A stretch of DNA of 64,000 bases from Anniella stebbinsi (GCA_029215795.1 JARDYH010000003.1:92288609-92352608); one strand, 5' to 3'. Counted from the stretch's first letter, positions 45,348 through 60,452 are shown. Notes: generated by a model not told the origin, from the letters alone. A program made the numbers and translations.

Positions 45348-45667
45348 TATGGTGACCATATGAAAAAGAGGGCAGGGCTCCTGTATCTTTAACAGTTGTA
45401 TTGAGAGGGGAATTTCAGCAAGTGTCACTTGTATGCATGCAGCACCTGGGGAAATTCCCTCTTCATCACAACAGTTAAAGCTGCAGGAGCCCTGCCCTCT
45501 TTTGTATCTGGTTACTCTAGTATAGCTCCTACAGCTTTAACCCATGTGATGAAGAGGGAATTTCACCAGGTGCTGTATGCATACAAATGGCACCTGCTGA
45601 AATTCCCCTTTCAATACAACTGTTAAAGATACAGGAGCCCTGTCCTCCTTTTCATATGGTTGCCCTA
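45348..45667. mobile_element. Fold-back MITE, copy E (7-bp TSD, centre inverted)
   Basis: A more diverged copy (termini TATGGTGACC and GGTTGCCCTA) flanked by TTTAAGG duplications (45341-45347 and 45668-45674). The asymmetric centre is in the opposite orientation to that of copies A-D, so the element inserted the other way round. Confidence 0.88.
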
Positions 45668-45674
45668 TTTAAGG

Positions 45675-47427
<1,753 letters not shown>

Positions 47428-47749
47428 TAAGTATTCCTTATAATTAATAATTCAGCCAAATTGTTGGTACATGTTGTTGTATCCGTTAACCAAATAAAAC
47501 AGAAGGAGAGCACCAATCAATCCAAAGGATATGAAACCACAGGACCAAGGTTCAAATAGTGCAAGTGTTACCTGAATGTTGAAATCTCATGGTGTCTCAT
47601 GTAGAAATGTGTCTTACAATACCATTCTGGAAATCACCACTTCCCCAAGACAACAATGCTCAAATGTCTTCTATTTTATGAATCTTCCTAAGAATAGTAT
47701 AAGAGATCTTGTTTCTTGTGTTATCTCTGGAGCTATCTGAGTGGGGCCT

Positions 47750-48015
47750 TCTAAGTAGCATTTCCAAAGTGTTGAACTCCCTTCCTTAAAGGCCTGTCAA
47801 ACTCCTTCTCTGTTAAGTTTTTGCAACTGGATGAAGATATCTAGGTATTAATTAGTTTGGGTTGTGGATTTTTAAACTTTTTAAAATATATATCTGTTAC
47901 GTTTTAATTGTATATTGTTGATGGATATTTTAAAATATTGCTAGCACCCCATTGAATGCCTTTTTGGGGGGCAGAAAGGTATATCATAGATTTTAAAATA
48001 ATAAAATAGTAATGA
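47750..48015 (+). mobile_element. LINE 3' end remnant
   Basis: NSLPXXG-like coding (GTTGAACTCCCTTCCTTAAAGG) is followed by a 3' UTR-like TTGAATGCC...GGGCAGAAAGGTATAT block and an AATAAAAT tail. These are the typical components of an L2/CR1-like 3' end. No reading frame survives. Confidence 0.5.
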
Positions 48016-49214
48016 AAATATAAATGACATACATATAGAATATTCTCTTTCACATACCTGAAACGAAGAAATTGTTGGGATTGTAGTATAGCCTGTGCTC
48101 CAAACCCTCTTCAGAAGTTCTAGTTTTAGGAAATGCCATTGTCAACCTAATAACTATAATCAATTAAACATGCACCATTTCCTCGATTCAAATGAGGATG
48201 AAATGTTCATGGGTAATTTCTTGTTTCCTTGGAAACTATGACCTGTTGATACAAAAGTCGGAAGATGTTACAGCTAGGTATCTATTTTTTGCCTCACTGC
48301 CCAATTCGCTGCTACATTTCCTTTGCTTTCTTTTGGAGCTTGCAAATTTTTGTCATTTTCTCCCTCCAGAAAGCAAACATAGAATTTTTCACTTATATTT
48401 AAGGATAACTTCTTTTTATCTATGTGTCCACAATTTGGGTTAAAATGTAGGCCATAGAACACAGTGCTGTGTTTTAAACAGTCTTGTATATAATGGTAGA
48501 CAAATCTGTCAATTTTGGTTTCTCTCAGTTTCTCCTTTTTCGAGCCTTCAGTTCATTCCGTCACATTTCCATATAAGTTTACATTGTATTTATTTATTCA
48601 TTTTTAAGTCTGCATGAATATTTATATGCATTTTGCACACATTTTTCCTAATATACAGATTGGATACAACCCAAAATGTTTTGTTTCGGGGGGGGCACAT
48701 TTTATATGTTGAAGAACTGCATGACAAAATCTGGAAAAGTGGAAAGACCAAGACAACAGGATTGTGATTTACGTATTGATTCAGGAAGTGTGAATTTGGT
48801 AAATTCGTTTCTCCTCCATCCCTACTGGTAGATGACTTTAGTTCACATAGTTTCTCCTACACAAGAGAAGTCATGGCCTCTTCTTGTGGAGCCAGCTGCA
48901 GTATTTTGGAAGGGGTGGGGCTCAGGCAAGTCACTCTCAGTGGGACCTCTTATCCTAAAGTGGTAGAAGGTGTGGAATCCAAGAATACTCTCATGCTGAT
49001 TGGGCCCCCTCTGAAGTCAATGATGCCTTCTTGACCAAATACACATCCGTTATCATATGAGGAATCCTTAGCATGCATTGTATTTGGATACAGCCAGCAG
49101 CAATTGTGACAGAACGGCCACCTGCGGTATTTCTGAGTATTGGGTGCCTCAGAAAAGATACTGGGGTTTGAGGATTACAAAGGCTAACACAGGCTAGAGA
49201 GTTTCAATGGCTCA

Positions 49215-49412
49215 TGCTCCATCTATGGTATGTAGCTTCCTATACTGAGTCAGATCATTGGTCCATTCAGCCCAGTGCTGCCTAGTCTGACTAGCAACAG
49301 CTCTATAAGGTATCTTCTCCTGTGTCCTGCTGCCTAAAATTATTTAATTGGAAATGATTGGGTTTGAAAATAAGAGTTAGTACGAAACACATGCCCTACC
49401 ACTGAACGAATG
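49215..49412 (-). mobile_element. tRNA-derived SINE, minus orientation
   Basis: CTTCCTATACTGAGTCAGAT, CAACAGCTCTATAAGG and, near the right end, CATGCCCTACCACTGAACG (inverse of an A-box-like CAGTGGTAGGGCATG) match the SINE at 3716-3903 in reverse. The B box is lost or decayed. The stretch 48015-49214 shows only low-complexity DNA. Confidence 0.6.
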
Positions 49413-50254
49413 CTGCTTCCAAATCACTCCTAATAGCTCACACGTTTTTGGAACCCTGGCTGGGATACAGGAATGGATCTATTATAAACAATAATCTTTG
49501 TAGCTGCATTGAAATTCTCTGTTTACCTGGCTTCACACTATTATTTCTGCCTGCTGTGTGGGCACCCTTATAACCAAAAAGGAGTTGCAGCTTCTCACAT
49601 GTAGGGAAAACTTGCTCTTTAAACTGGGCACATTTGAGATCTATATCCTAGCTTGGTTCCATTATTGAGCTTGCTAGATGTGGTAGCCAAGTAGTTTGGG
49701 TGTTTGCGTACATTATTGGCTTGAGTGTTATGATCTTATGTTACTAAACGTACCAGTTGTAAATGAAGATTCTGATCCCCAGACTGGCAAATCCAGAGAC
49801 AGGTGGACGTTGTGTGAATGTACATCCATATGAAGCAACTTTGGCCCATCTAGGCCAGTACTGTCTATCTGATTCCCAGTACTCCAGATAACATGTCCAG
49901 GCCCAGAGCCAACATATACCATACTCAGGCAGCCGCTGGAGCCAGCTGGGCATTACATTGTGGGACTTGTAACATGGCAGCCACCTGGCACTAACTGGTC
50001 CTGAGTAACCACTCAGCTCTCAATAGTGCTTGCACTGTATCAGACCGGGGACACATGTCTGGGGGAGGGAATGACTAGGTTCAGCAGGTGTGCCACCAGG
50101 AGGGCTAAGTATTGGCAGGCGTTGGAAGCAATGACATCAGGGACCTTTTCTAGGTAGGAGTTTTGATTCAGTGGAGCCTATCAATGGCTCTGGGGGGGGG
50201 GGGGGTTGGGGTACATCAGCATTATTATGCCCAGGGCCCACTCAAGCCTGGTGC

Positions 50255-50345
50255 CAGCCCTAAAGAGGTCTTTCCCAGCATGTTGTCCTTTAACTGGACT
50301 AGAGATACTGGGGACTGAACCTAGGATTTTTGCATGCAAACAAGG
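50255..50345 (-). mobile_element. SINE head fragment
   Basis: GGGGACTGAACCTAGGATTTTTGCATGCAAAC is the inverse of a B-box and anticodon-arm region like that of the SINE at 3716. Only this part remains. A G tract of about 16 lies just to the left at 50190-50206. Confidence 0.55.
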
Positions 50346-51464
50346 AGTTATGGCCAGAAGCAAATTTGATTGTTTTCTGGATTCTCTGAGAGGAGACAAT
50401 CCCACAGAGTCCCACGTTTCCTTCTCAAAACAGATAGCATCATATCAAGTATTTTGTAAAATGTAGTATACTGTTGACAATAGCAACAAGATATGAAAGC
50501 AATTTTGTTTTTATAATTTGACCAAAATGAGGTGGGTCCTCCCCCAACCCCATAAATCATGTTATTGCAGCATTTTTCATTGTTCAAAGAATTAAAAGAG
50601 ATACTCCCAACTTTTGAAGGTTAAAACCATGTAGTTGTGTATGTGAACAGCAGCATTCAACTGTAACTCACTATGAGGTTTATGTTAACAAATTACTCAG
50701 ACCACATAATAAAAACATATCCCAACAAAAGCACTGTAGAACATTTAGGACTGTGTTTTCCCAGCTCTATTAAAACCCTGTGTTTGTTTCCCCTGTGAAT
50801 GCAAATGATGTCTTTTAAGTTAAGAAAGCCACTACTGTGTTCATAATGTTGACACTGTGTAATAATATTAAGAACAAAGCCACAGGCTGCCTGCTGAGAA
50901 TGGAGACAAATGACAGAATATCTGAGGGGGTTCGTTCCTTCCTCTGAGCTCTCCATTTTGTTAAGTAGTTTCCAGAATGGGGAGGAAGAAAGCTGTGTTC
51001 CTCCAAAAATAATTGTGACCTGTTGTTTTTCCTCAATTACAGGATTTGCCTATGAGCAATCATTTATTTTCTGGGTCTCTATGCAAATTACACTCCGCAG
51101 GTCGCAAATTCATGACCTCTGGGAATAGTCTCATAGACTCCAAAAGCCACAGTCCAATGCAGAATGATGTGCACTTAACCCTATTGATTTCAGTGAGTTT
51201 AAGCATACCTAAGGTTGTATTGGATAGTGTCCAGTGGACCTACACGCTACTACATTGGGCTGGGAGGGGGTGAGGGAGAGTCAAGTACGAATGCATGCCT
51301 GATCTGCAATTTAGGGACTAGGTGATCTGGCAATATGAGAATGGAGTCTGTTTTTTAAAAAATGAAATGTACTTTCCCGTCTTTCTTTTTCATTTGTTTG
51401 TTCCATTTTTAACTTGCAGTTTAGCATGTGGGGAGCCCCCAAACAGGCTAACAGCTGTACACCT

Positions 51465-51917
51465 AGGGGTGACCATATCACACCAGCTTTAAAATCACTC
51501 CACTGGCTGCCAATTAGTTTCCGGGCAAAGTACAAAGTGTTGGTCATTATCTTTAAAGGTTACCTGCGGGATCACCTTCTCCCATACAATCCACCCCACA
51601 TGCTCAGGTCCTCTGGGAAGAATTTACTACAGTCGGCCAAGATTAGGCTGACAACCGTTACCCAGAGGACCTTCTCTTCTGCCGCTCCCAGATTGTGGAA
51701 CGACCTGCCGGGAGAGATCCGGCAACTCACCAGTCTTCAAGAATTTAAGAGAGCTATAAAGACTGATCTCTTCCGGCAGTCCTACCCAGTCAAATTTTAA
51801 GACTTTGTTGATTTTAATAATGTAGTAATTTTATATGTTTTTAATCAGTTTATGTTTTTTATATTGTTTATATTGATATTGTTCCCCGCCTCGATCTGGA
51901 AGGAGAGGCGGGTAAGA

Positions 51918-51956
<39 letters not shown>

Positions 51957-51960
51957 TCTA
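51465..51960 (+). mobile_element. 5'-truncated LINE 3' end with (AAT)n tail
   Basis: The frame encodes ALKSLHWLPISFRAKYKVLV, then RTFSSAAPRLWNDLPGEIRQ and FKRAIKTDLFRQSYPVKF before the stop. The 3' UTR ends CCCCGCCTCGATCTGGAAGG then (AAT)n at 51919-51957. This is the best-preserved copy of the family also present at 16961, 26047 and 52660. The coding part is open from about 51414 to 51800. Confidence 0.88.
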
Positions 51961-51972
51961 CAGTTAAGACAA

Positions 51973-52466
51973 TGGCCATGTCTACACCATGCAGTTATCC
52001 CAGGGTCATCTCTAGGTTGTCCCTCTGTGTCCAAATTATGCACAGGGATCCCGGGGTCAACCGGGGATGACCAGAGACTTTCCACAGGATAACTGCAACC
52101 GTGGACATCCCAGGTTTTCCATGGTCCTGGGACAACTCCGAGGACCTCGGCCAGTGTGGCGCAGGCTCCCAGGTCCTCAAACGAGCATGGAACTGCACAG
52201 AGTGGCTCCGTGCCCATGGAGGTGGGGGCATCATTTTCGCCATTCCTTGGATGGTGGCGCTGAGTTCCCTGTATTTTTTTTTTTACTTACCTTAACTTTT
52301 ACTTAAGACTCTCCTTAAAAAAAAAGCTGCGCCACACTGGAACGTCCCTGTTGGCTTCCGGGATGACGTGCTGGCGTATGGACACTGGGGGAGGACTGCA
52401 GAAGCCGGACAGCCCAAAATCCCGCCCCTCCGTCCCGGAAGGCTCATAGGTCTAGATGATCCCAGT
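51973..52466. mobile_element. Possible hAT-like MITE (GGCCATGTCTACACC end)
   Basis: The left end GGCCATGTCTACACCATGCA resembles the end of the 44834 MITE, and an approximate inverse (GGTCTAGATGATCCC) occurs near 52450-52464. Inside are GC-rich inverted blocks built on CCCAGGxxx and CCTGGGA. The right end is poorly defined. Confidence 0.4.
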
Positions 52467-52654
52467 GTCTAATTTTAAAGGATTTTGTCTCACTTTTCAG
52501 CCCAAAGGTCACCCAGACTGGATTACGGATCAGTAAAATAGGAGCCCAGCCCTCAGGCTTACAGTCTAAAACAGGTGTAGGCAGCCTGGTGCCCTCCAGA
52601 TGTTTTAGACTACTGGACAGTTGGCCATGCTGGCTGGGGCTTAAGGGAGGTATA

Positions 52655-52930
52655 GGCAAAAAATATCTGGATCGTCTTAAGGGAAAAGGGTTGGGAAGGA
52701 AGAGGAAACCAACTCTTAAAGCACCACTAAAATATATTTGTCTTAGCCATATAAAATATGTTTTAAGGATGTTTTTAGGATGTTTTAGGATTTTTATGCA
52801 GTTTTAATAATATGTGTCATGTTTTAATTAGTTTTATGTATTTTATCATGTTGTTGTTCCCCGCCTCGATCCAGACGGAGAAATAAATTGTTATTATATT
52901 ATTATTATTATTATTATTATTATTAGCAAC
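52655..52930 (+). mobile_element. LINE 3' UTR with (ATT)n tail
   Basis: TAGTTTTATGTATTTTATCA, then CCCCGCCTCGATCCAGACGG and an (ATT)n tract at 52890-52926, match the inverse of the 16961-17100 copy. No coding part remains. A palindromic-MITE fragment (CCTGGTGCCCTCCAGATGTT) lies immediately to the left at about 52570-52650. Confidence 0.75.
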
Positions 52931-53224
52931 ACTGAAATTGTTGTGCAATGAGCTGCCTTTGAAGACCATTCTCAAACAGTGTCAAAATTGCTAATTGGCA
53001 GTGGCAAGATTGCTAATGGGCAATATCCAACGCGATACTGCCGCAAATGTAAATAACATTACGCAAACGTAATCTGTCTCCAGTACAATGCCAATAGTGC
53101 TGGCTGGGGCAAAAGGTTATCATGGAAAATTGGTCATGCCAACAAGCACAATTGGCATTGCGCTAGAGGTGGATCGCGCTAATGCAACATCATTTTCATT
53201 AGCGGTAGTGTTGTGCTGGATGAT

Positions 53225-53460
53225 ACTGCCCTGTAATCACACCGTATTGGACCTTCGCCAACTATACTGGCTTCCAGTGAATTTCCAGGCTCCACTGAGA
53301 GCGACCTTTTAAAGCCCTTTACAGCTTGGGAGCAGTTTATCTGAAGGATTGTATCGTAGAGGTTTGCTTCACAGATCGCCTGGATTGGCTGCAGCTTCCT
53401 GTCAAAAAGCTCAGCTTTGCCGTGCACAATATGTGGAAAGTCCCTGAGTAACATGGAGAT
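53225..53460 (+). mobile_element. Decayed L2-type LINE coding fragment
   Basis: LRQLYWLPVNFQAP-like coding is followed by FKALYSLGAVYLKD-like residues in another frame, the LHWLPVxxR and KALxGLGPxYL motifs near the L2 C-terminus. It is short and frameshifted. The stretch 53460-56830 shows nothing recognisable beyond a C15 run near 54980. Confidence 0.55.
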
Positions 53461-56400
53461 TTGATTCCAGCCTATTCTTGTTGTTTACTGAAATCAGAAC
53501 CTTGGAGCGTTAAATGAGCTGAGAAGTAGACAAATACTATAGTTCATTACTCTTACAAAGGCATATTGACCAAATGGTGCTTTAGTGATACCATCTGTGA
53601 GATAGCCATCGAAGCCAGAGGTGTTAATTGTATGGCAGTAAAATACCTAACTATCCAAATATTGTTGGCTAGAAAGCCTCCGAGAGCAAGCTGAGCCGCT
53701 GGTTCTGAGTACAGCTTATCAGCGAGATGTGGTTCTCTCTCCGCGGCCATTCACTATTTCCTTTCCATTTCTTTTGGAAAGGAAAAAAAGAAGACTCAAT
53801 TAAGTAAGGTACATTTTGAAGGGCCTTGATAGGAAGTGATCTTCTTATTTGTGTGTGGCCAATGAGGCATGTAAACCTGGGAGAATAGATTAAAGCCCAA
53901 GGAAGTGACTGTAAATAAGCAGATGTTTTAGTAACAGATTAATGAGGGCAGAAAGGTGATTCCCAAAATGAATTTTAGACTCGTCTAGATAATCTTCCTG
54001 CCTGTAATGATAAGGATTAACTGTGAATCTGAGTGTAGTATGTACTGCATACACCTAACCAAGCCACAGAATCTGTTGGGCACTTTCCAGTGAAATATGT
54101 ACATATTACATGAGGAGATACTGTAGAAAATTCCAGGCATGACCCTACCTACAGCATATTTCATTACCACACATAGGAGGTTAAGCCCATGACCCTTATT
54201 TCAGAATGTCTTGTGACCTTTGCTCCCTTTGGGCAGAATGGGTCAAGCTTGTTTTCTCCCCATGTAAACAGAGGATTCTGGGATTCTCAATTTGTGCAGA
54301 CAACTGGCGTTGTTGACACCCTGTTAAATGCGCTACCCGAGGCAGTTTCCAAGTCTTCTTATACAGTTGGGGTGGTCCTGACCCTATCATTCCCCCTCTT
54401 TAAGTGAGGTCGGAACACCTATAGTGTTTTCAGTAAATAGGAGCTGAAGGGGCTGAATTATTTTCAGTTATTCAGAACATAACCAAAAGGGTTGGGAAAA
54501 GAATCCCAGATCTCACCTGATGAATCCAGAAAAGAGGGCAAGATTGAATGCCGGTGCAGTGTGGTTGCCAAGAATGTGACTTAATAACCAGGAACTCTCT
54601 GTTCAAGTCTTACCTTGGCAATATATTTACCGAGTAGCTTTAGACAAGCCAGTGTCTCTCAGCTCAGATAATACTGAGCTATCTCATAATATTGTTAGAA
54701 GAATTACTGAGGTAATAAATAGAAAATTTTATTTAGCACAAAAAGCGCCATTAAATTAAATTTTGAATGTGGCTTAAAAATGTTAAATGAAATAAAAAAA
54801 TAAATCTAGCGTTGCTATTCCTGATGTTGGAATGGAGAAATCCCCTTCCGTTCCAGTCCCATGCTAAACCGAAAAATCTGCACTTTTTTTCAAGCTCAGA
54901 GATCCGGAGGACAGAACTACGTTATGGCAGATGTGGGATGCTACTGAAAATGGCTGCCCTTTTTCCTGTTTCTCCTTTCTCCCCCCCCCCCCCCAGTCAT
55001 CTGGTAAAACTCACTGCACGGTGGTATATTTCCCTGTCCCCACTAGCAACAACCAATGATGTGGTGTGGGGAAACTATCAGTGTGATGAAGTGCGATGAA
55101 ATTCATGTGTTGAATTTCACTGGACCTTACAGGGAAAAAGGGAGAGAACTAGAGATTGGATGGCCGTATTTGGCAGCAGCCCTGTGTCCTTGTTTTAAGG
55201 TCCAGAACTGCTCTCTGACTGGTTATAGAATACTGTGGTAGCACGCTGTGACTTCGTTAAAAATGTAACGAGTGATAGCGCAAACCGGAGGGAAATTGGA
55301 AGAGGAAGGCAGCAGATAGGGCTGAGGTGTCACTGAAGATGTAAAGAAAGAACATTGCCTACATGATGTTCCCTTCTTATCTGCATCTCCCTGTGGTGTG
55401 TGAGAGAAATAGTCTTTAAGACATTTTTGACTGATGCGGCTTGTTGCAAAGTTACCATTTTGACAAACAGCTTTTTTGTCATGCCGCCTTCTGGTTTCTG
55501 AAATTGTCTGCCAGGCACTGTTAATTGTGATGATGGTGGTGGGTTTTTTCTCTTTCTCTGTCTCTCTCCCCCACCCCCACTCCATCACTAGCTTTTACAG
55601 CTAGGTTTGCTATTTTAAAGTGCTTGACTCATGTTGGCATTTTATTATCTAACTATAAAAAGGCAAGGTTTTCTGCCCTTGAACTTTTGAGAGGCACTTT
55701 AAAATATATTGAGCAGATGACACAGAACAAGCTTTAAAAATAAACAAACTAACTTGGGAATTCTTTATTGCATATTATAGTTGCACAGTCCATTACATTC
55801 CTGAAGAAAAAAGGAACTGTACATATAAGTTCCTGCGTGCATCCAAGCTGTTTTTTTAAAGCTCTTTACTGAACGGCGTAGTGCTTGAAAGCTAGATGTT
55901 TGTAACAAGGCTGGCTGTAAGGTTGCTGGCTGGGTAGTAAAGCAAAGGCAAATAGAAATGTAGATGTTGTGAGGCTGTTGGTATGCCTCTCCAAGCATAA
56001 TGCATACTTCTGTGCAGTCAAAAGAGAACTGGTGCCACCACCTGAACAACGTTTGCAGGGCCTCTGAAATGGCTTCTGAAATGGCCCAGCATAGCCCATC
56101 CTGCCAGATAGGATGGCAAGTCAGAGAGTGAGTTGCTAATTAAAATCTATTCTAGGTTCAAATCCAATTCAAATCTAAATGTTAGATTCAAGACTAGCAT
56201 TTTGGGAGATATCTTTTTAGCTTCCTTAAGCCTGAAAGTTACAAGATTGTCCCATGTTGGTGAAATTGGATGAAGTGGGAGCCAGTAGACCTGCAGTGGC
56301 CTTAGAGGTGGCTTTCCACCTCAGTTCCAAGATGGAACTGAGCCTCAGTCCCTCTCAAGCTGGCTTGGGGCACAAGTTCTACTGTGATTTAGACCTAGTG

Positions 56401-56839
56401 CTCACTGAGGTAGTAAATCTATGTCTGGATTGTCCCACTTCAGACTGCACATTTGACTAAACATGACCGAATGCTTCTCTGTTAAAAACAAGGTTCTTTG
56501 CAAATAGAAAACTGGCATGCCAGAGAGAGCGTTAGGCTAGAATCCATCTCCATGTGCAAGAAATAGTTTTGTATTAAAACTGTAAGCATCATTCTGCAGT
56601 CTAAAGTGGTACAGCCCATATGCAGACATAACTAACTGTACTGGAGTTTGTCAATAAGAACTAGGCCATAGAAATGGAACATGCCAATCTGTACCCACAG
56701 ATTCTGTTGCACCAGCTGTGTGTGGGTCCCACCAATTCCGTTGTGCAAGTGGGATTCACCCCTTGCGCAACAGAGATTTAGTGCTTCCAGATGAAGCCCT
56801 GAAACAAGCATAAACACTCATTTCTTCTGTGGTCTCTGT

Positions 56840-57010
56840 GCATCACACATATGGGCTCTGCGCCTGCGCGGAGGCTCAGTTCGGAAGATCTTCCATAGCT
56901 GAGAATTTAGGCAGGAACCCTCCCCCACCAGCCACTGCGCATGCCTAAGGGGGTTCCTGCCCAATCCCTCAGTTCTTCTTCGACTGCCATTGCTGCTGCA
57001 TCGTCAGGAA
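56840..57010. other. GC-rich inverted-repeat segment with NRF1-like sites
   Basis: It contains TCTGCGCCTGCGCGGAGG and CACTGCGCATGCCT, both close to the NRF1 motif GCGCATGCGC. GGCAGGAACCC and the inverse GGGTTCCTGCC form a stem around the second site. This looks like part of a mobile-element promoter or LTR, but the family and ends could not be determined. Confidence 0.35.
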
Positions 57011-57224
57011 CTTCTCTGTTGATACGACTGACTTATTAGCTGTTTTCTGACTAACGTAGAGTTAGAGTTGCCCCCAGAAGCACTAAATCTCCATTCTGCA
57101 AGCGGTGGACATTGCTTGCAGACGGGAACTGGTGGGCACAAGACAATTGGTGGAGTCTAAGAGCCTTGTTGGATTCTGTCATTTGTTCCTACTTGGTGCG
57201 CTTATCCTCCTGGAAGTAGCTAAT

Positions 57225-57790
57225 ATTAGGGAGACAAAATTCCAGTGGCCTGGCTTCAGTAATTCATGTCCAGGTAATCTCCAATTTAGACTACTCCAGT
57301 TTTGACTCTATGAACCTTTGAATATGGTTCAAAAATTGCAGTTAGTTCAGAATGTGGTGGCTAGATTGTCAACTGGAACTAGGTGTTATGGTCATATAAC
57401 AGCAGTTCTGTGCCTGGCTCCCAGTCCACTTCTGGGCCCTTCTCCAAGCGCTGGTTTTACAGCCCTTCATGGCCTAGGACCAGTATTCTCGAAGCACTGC
57501 CTATTCCTTGTATGTGCCTATGCATACATTAAGATCTTAAGTAAAGGGTCTTTCATGGGTGTTCCTGGTGTCCCAAGGTAACGCAGGTAGTGCTACCGGG
57601 GAGAGGGCCTTCTCAATGATTGTGTCCCAGTTATGTAATGCTTTCCCCAGAGAGATACCTATTGTCCCATTTGTGCCTGACAAAGACCTTTCTATGTTCC
57701 CAGACTTTTTAGACATCATTTTAGACCTGATGATTGTTCATATCATTGTTTTTGTGTTTTCTTTTATTAAACCCGCCTGATCATTTTTAT
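57225..57790 (+). mobile_element. Decayed L2-type LINE 3' part
   Basis: VQKLQLVQNVVARLSTGTRC near 57330 and later FTALHGLGPVFSKHCLF follow the L2 C-terminal order. The sequence then passes through GERAFSMIVSQLCNAFPREI-like coding to a 3' UTR with AACCCGCCTGATC. It is frameshifted throughout and has no catalytic residues left. Confidence 0.7.
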
Positions 57791-58199
57791 TGATGGGCAA
57801 TATAAAAGTTTTATGGACAGAGTATATAAACTTTATAACATATACAAACATACATACATACTGAGTGATCATACAGAAACTGTATGCTGCGAGAATTTTA
57901 AGGATGGACTAGGCTTGCTTGCAATGAGTTTGTTTATACTCTGTGCAGCTTCACTTGCTGTGAATCTGGGTACACTGTGTTCTGTCTTCCCTGACCTCAT
58001 CCATTCATGGTTGCATACAGCTGCTACTTTACTAGTGCTAGGAATGACTGACATCTTGGAGATTAATTACTAAAAGCAGTCCTTAGCTACATAGTGCAAT
58101 AAATGATAGAGGATGAACAAAAGAGTCGTATCTCAATAATAGGTGATTTTATTCCTGCACTAGGATAATATACCATCACACTTTGGGAGTATTAACACA

Positions 58200-58630
58200 T
58201 ATTCTCCACCCCCCCCCCCCCCAAATAGCACAAACCAATTACTTTGCATCTGCAGTGAGAGATATTAGCATTCTTATGGCACCATCAATTTATTAGATGC
58301 TATAACCAAAATGGAAAAAGAAATCCCAGCCTGAAGGAGTTTACAATCTAAAGTTTGACTGTGGAAAAAGGATGGGAAGGATGGGAGAAGGAAGGGATGT
58401 ATATAGGCAGATGTGGTTACCCATGCTTTGGTTCTGGTGTAGTTGAGTTGGGGGGGGGCACAGTTTATGAGTTGACTTACTAGCTGGCCATTGTTTATTT
58501 ATTTAATTTCTTGCTCTATCCCGTGAACTCAAAACAGCTTACTGCAGCTTTTCTAATATTTCTGTCCCCAAGGGGCTCACAGTCTTAAGTAACTCACATG
58601 GTGTGGGGGATAAAAGAGACCAAATGGAAT
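58200..58630 (-). other. C tract and possible LINE remnant
   Basis: A C tract of about 14 lies at 58209-58222. AGGAGTTTACAATCTAAAG and, at 58490-58600, TATTTAATTTCTTGCTCTAT with GGGGCTCACAGTCTTAAG look like inverted LINE 3' fragments, but no coding part is visible. Nothing is recognised in 58630-59215. Confidence 0.3.
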
Positions 58631-59215
58631 AAAAATGACTTTGTAAACATACCTTCTATTTAAAAATTACACAGAAATCTCGTAACACCTGTATGACACC
58701 ACATCCAGCCAGTCCAAAAAGCCATCCAGAGAACAATGTTTTTTTTGCAGGCAGCCATCCATTAGATGTCTATTTGTTTAAGATTGCTGCAGAGTGGGCT
58801 GGGCTGGGCAGGAAGCAGAGGTGAGGTACTGCTGGTTCTCTCTGCCCGGAAGATAGATGGGTCTTCACTCTCAGGCAGTTGAATGCTCCTCCCCTCCAGT
58901 GGAAGCACCACTGTTCAATGGTCACCATTGAACAAGGTGCCGTAGATTTGAAGTGAATGGGTGGGGAGCAGAGCTCACCCCCATTTCTTCTTCCAGGTAA
59001 ACTCTGTAACAAAAGAAAGGTCCCCCCACCAGAGGTGTTTCTGAGCAGGTGTGGAGTGCCTTTCTGTCATCACTGAAGTATTTTGTCTTCACCATATACT
59101 TAAAATCCAAGAGCAGGTTGACCCGTGCTTAGTTTAACAACATCTCATGTTATAGTGAAGCTCCAGGTATGTGAAATCTATACTGCCTCACTGGGTGAGG
59201 ATCCTGAAATAGTAA

Positions 59216-59910
59216 TTTATGTATTTATTTACTGCATTTCTATACCGCCCAATAGCCGAAGCTCTCTGGGCGGATTACAAAAATTTAAACCATAAAAACC
59301 ATTCAAAATATAAAACAACGACCGTATAAAAGCATAATTGAAAATACAGTATAAAAGCACAACCAGGATAAAAACTGAGCAGCCGTGCAGAAATTGATAG
59401 GGATTTCAAATACAAATTTAAACAGTGAGGTTAGAAATCAAACTGAAGAACTGTGAAAACACTGTGAAAATAAAAAGGTCTTCACCTGGCGTCTAAAGGT
59501 AGGCTGACCATATGAAAAGGAGGACAGAGCTCATGTAACTTTAACAGTTGTAGAGAAAAAGGGAATTTCAGCCGGTGTCATTTGTATGCAATTAGTTCCT
59601 GGTGAAATTCCCTCTTCATCACACCAGTTAAAGTTGCAGGGGCCCTGCCTTCTTTTGTATATGGTCACTCTAGTATAGTGCCTGCAACTTTAACTGTTGT
59701 GATGAAGAGGGAATTTCACCAGGAACTAATTGCATACAAATGACACCGGCTGAGATTCCCTTTTCTCTACAACTGTTGAAGTTACATGAGCCCTGTCCTC
59801 CTTTTCATAGGGTCAGCCTACTAAAGGAGTATAATGTAGATGCCAGGCGAACCTCTCTGGGGAGCTCATTCCACAGCCGGGGTGCTACAGTAGAGAAGGG
59901 GTGAGGATGG
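59216..59910 (-). mobile_element. L2-type LINE 3' end interrupted by a MITE
   Basis: The left end carries CTATACCGCCCAATAGCCGA and AGCTCTCTGGGCGG, the inverse of the L2 3' UTR. The C-terminal coding remnant (inverse of LWNELPREV-like residues) reappears after the MITE at about 59840-59890. The MITE occupies 59500-59820. Confidence 0.8.
59500..59820. mobile_element. Fold-back MITE, copy F (7-bp TSD, inside L2, centre inverted)
   Basis: The termini are TAGGCTGACC and GGTCAGCCTA, length 321 bp. CTAAAGG duplications flank it (59493-59499 and 59821-59827). Its central asymmetric segment runs opposite to copies A-D, as in copy E. Confidence 0.92.
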
Positions 59911-60452
59911 GGAGTCCTGACCAGTTAGATCTGGGGTTAGCCTGCCCTTGCCTATTCCTTTTGCATTGTTATTACTGCAGTTTCAATAAGGTATGCTAAT
60001 GTGCCTGCTTGTGCTATGTGTGTGTGTGTGTGTGTTGGGGAGATCAGTTTTGTTCATCTTCTAGTGATGAACATAATGGCTGCGGCGAAGATAAAAACTA
60101 CTTAATGTCAACCCGTTTGTCTTGTTGTGATAGATATGTAGTGGAACTAATTGTTATAGCTGTACAACATCCACAGTTGCAAGGCATGCAGTAGAGAGGT
60201 GAATCAAGTTAAATTAGATCTTGAAGGGATCAATGAGAGGCATTGGTAAGTAGGAATTATACATACAATGTGGATGAAAACTACTGAGGACATTGTCCAG
60301 GTGTTGTGTCAAATGAGCTATTCATTTCAATTTCTAACACAAAGGTGTTACTATTAGAAGCAGAAAGATGCACGTTCCAAGTTTTTGTGTACTGAAGAGG
60401 TGGGCTTTTGTGTGCAATTAGCTAGTCTTTAAAGTGCTGCAGGACTCTTTGG

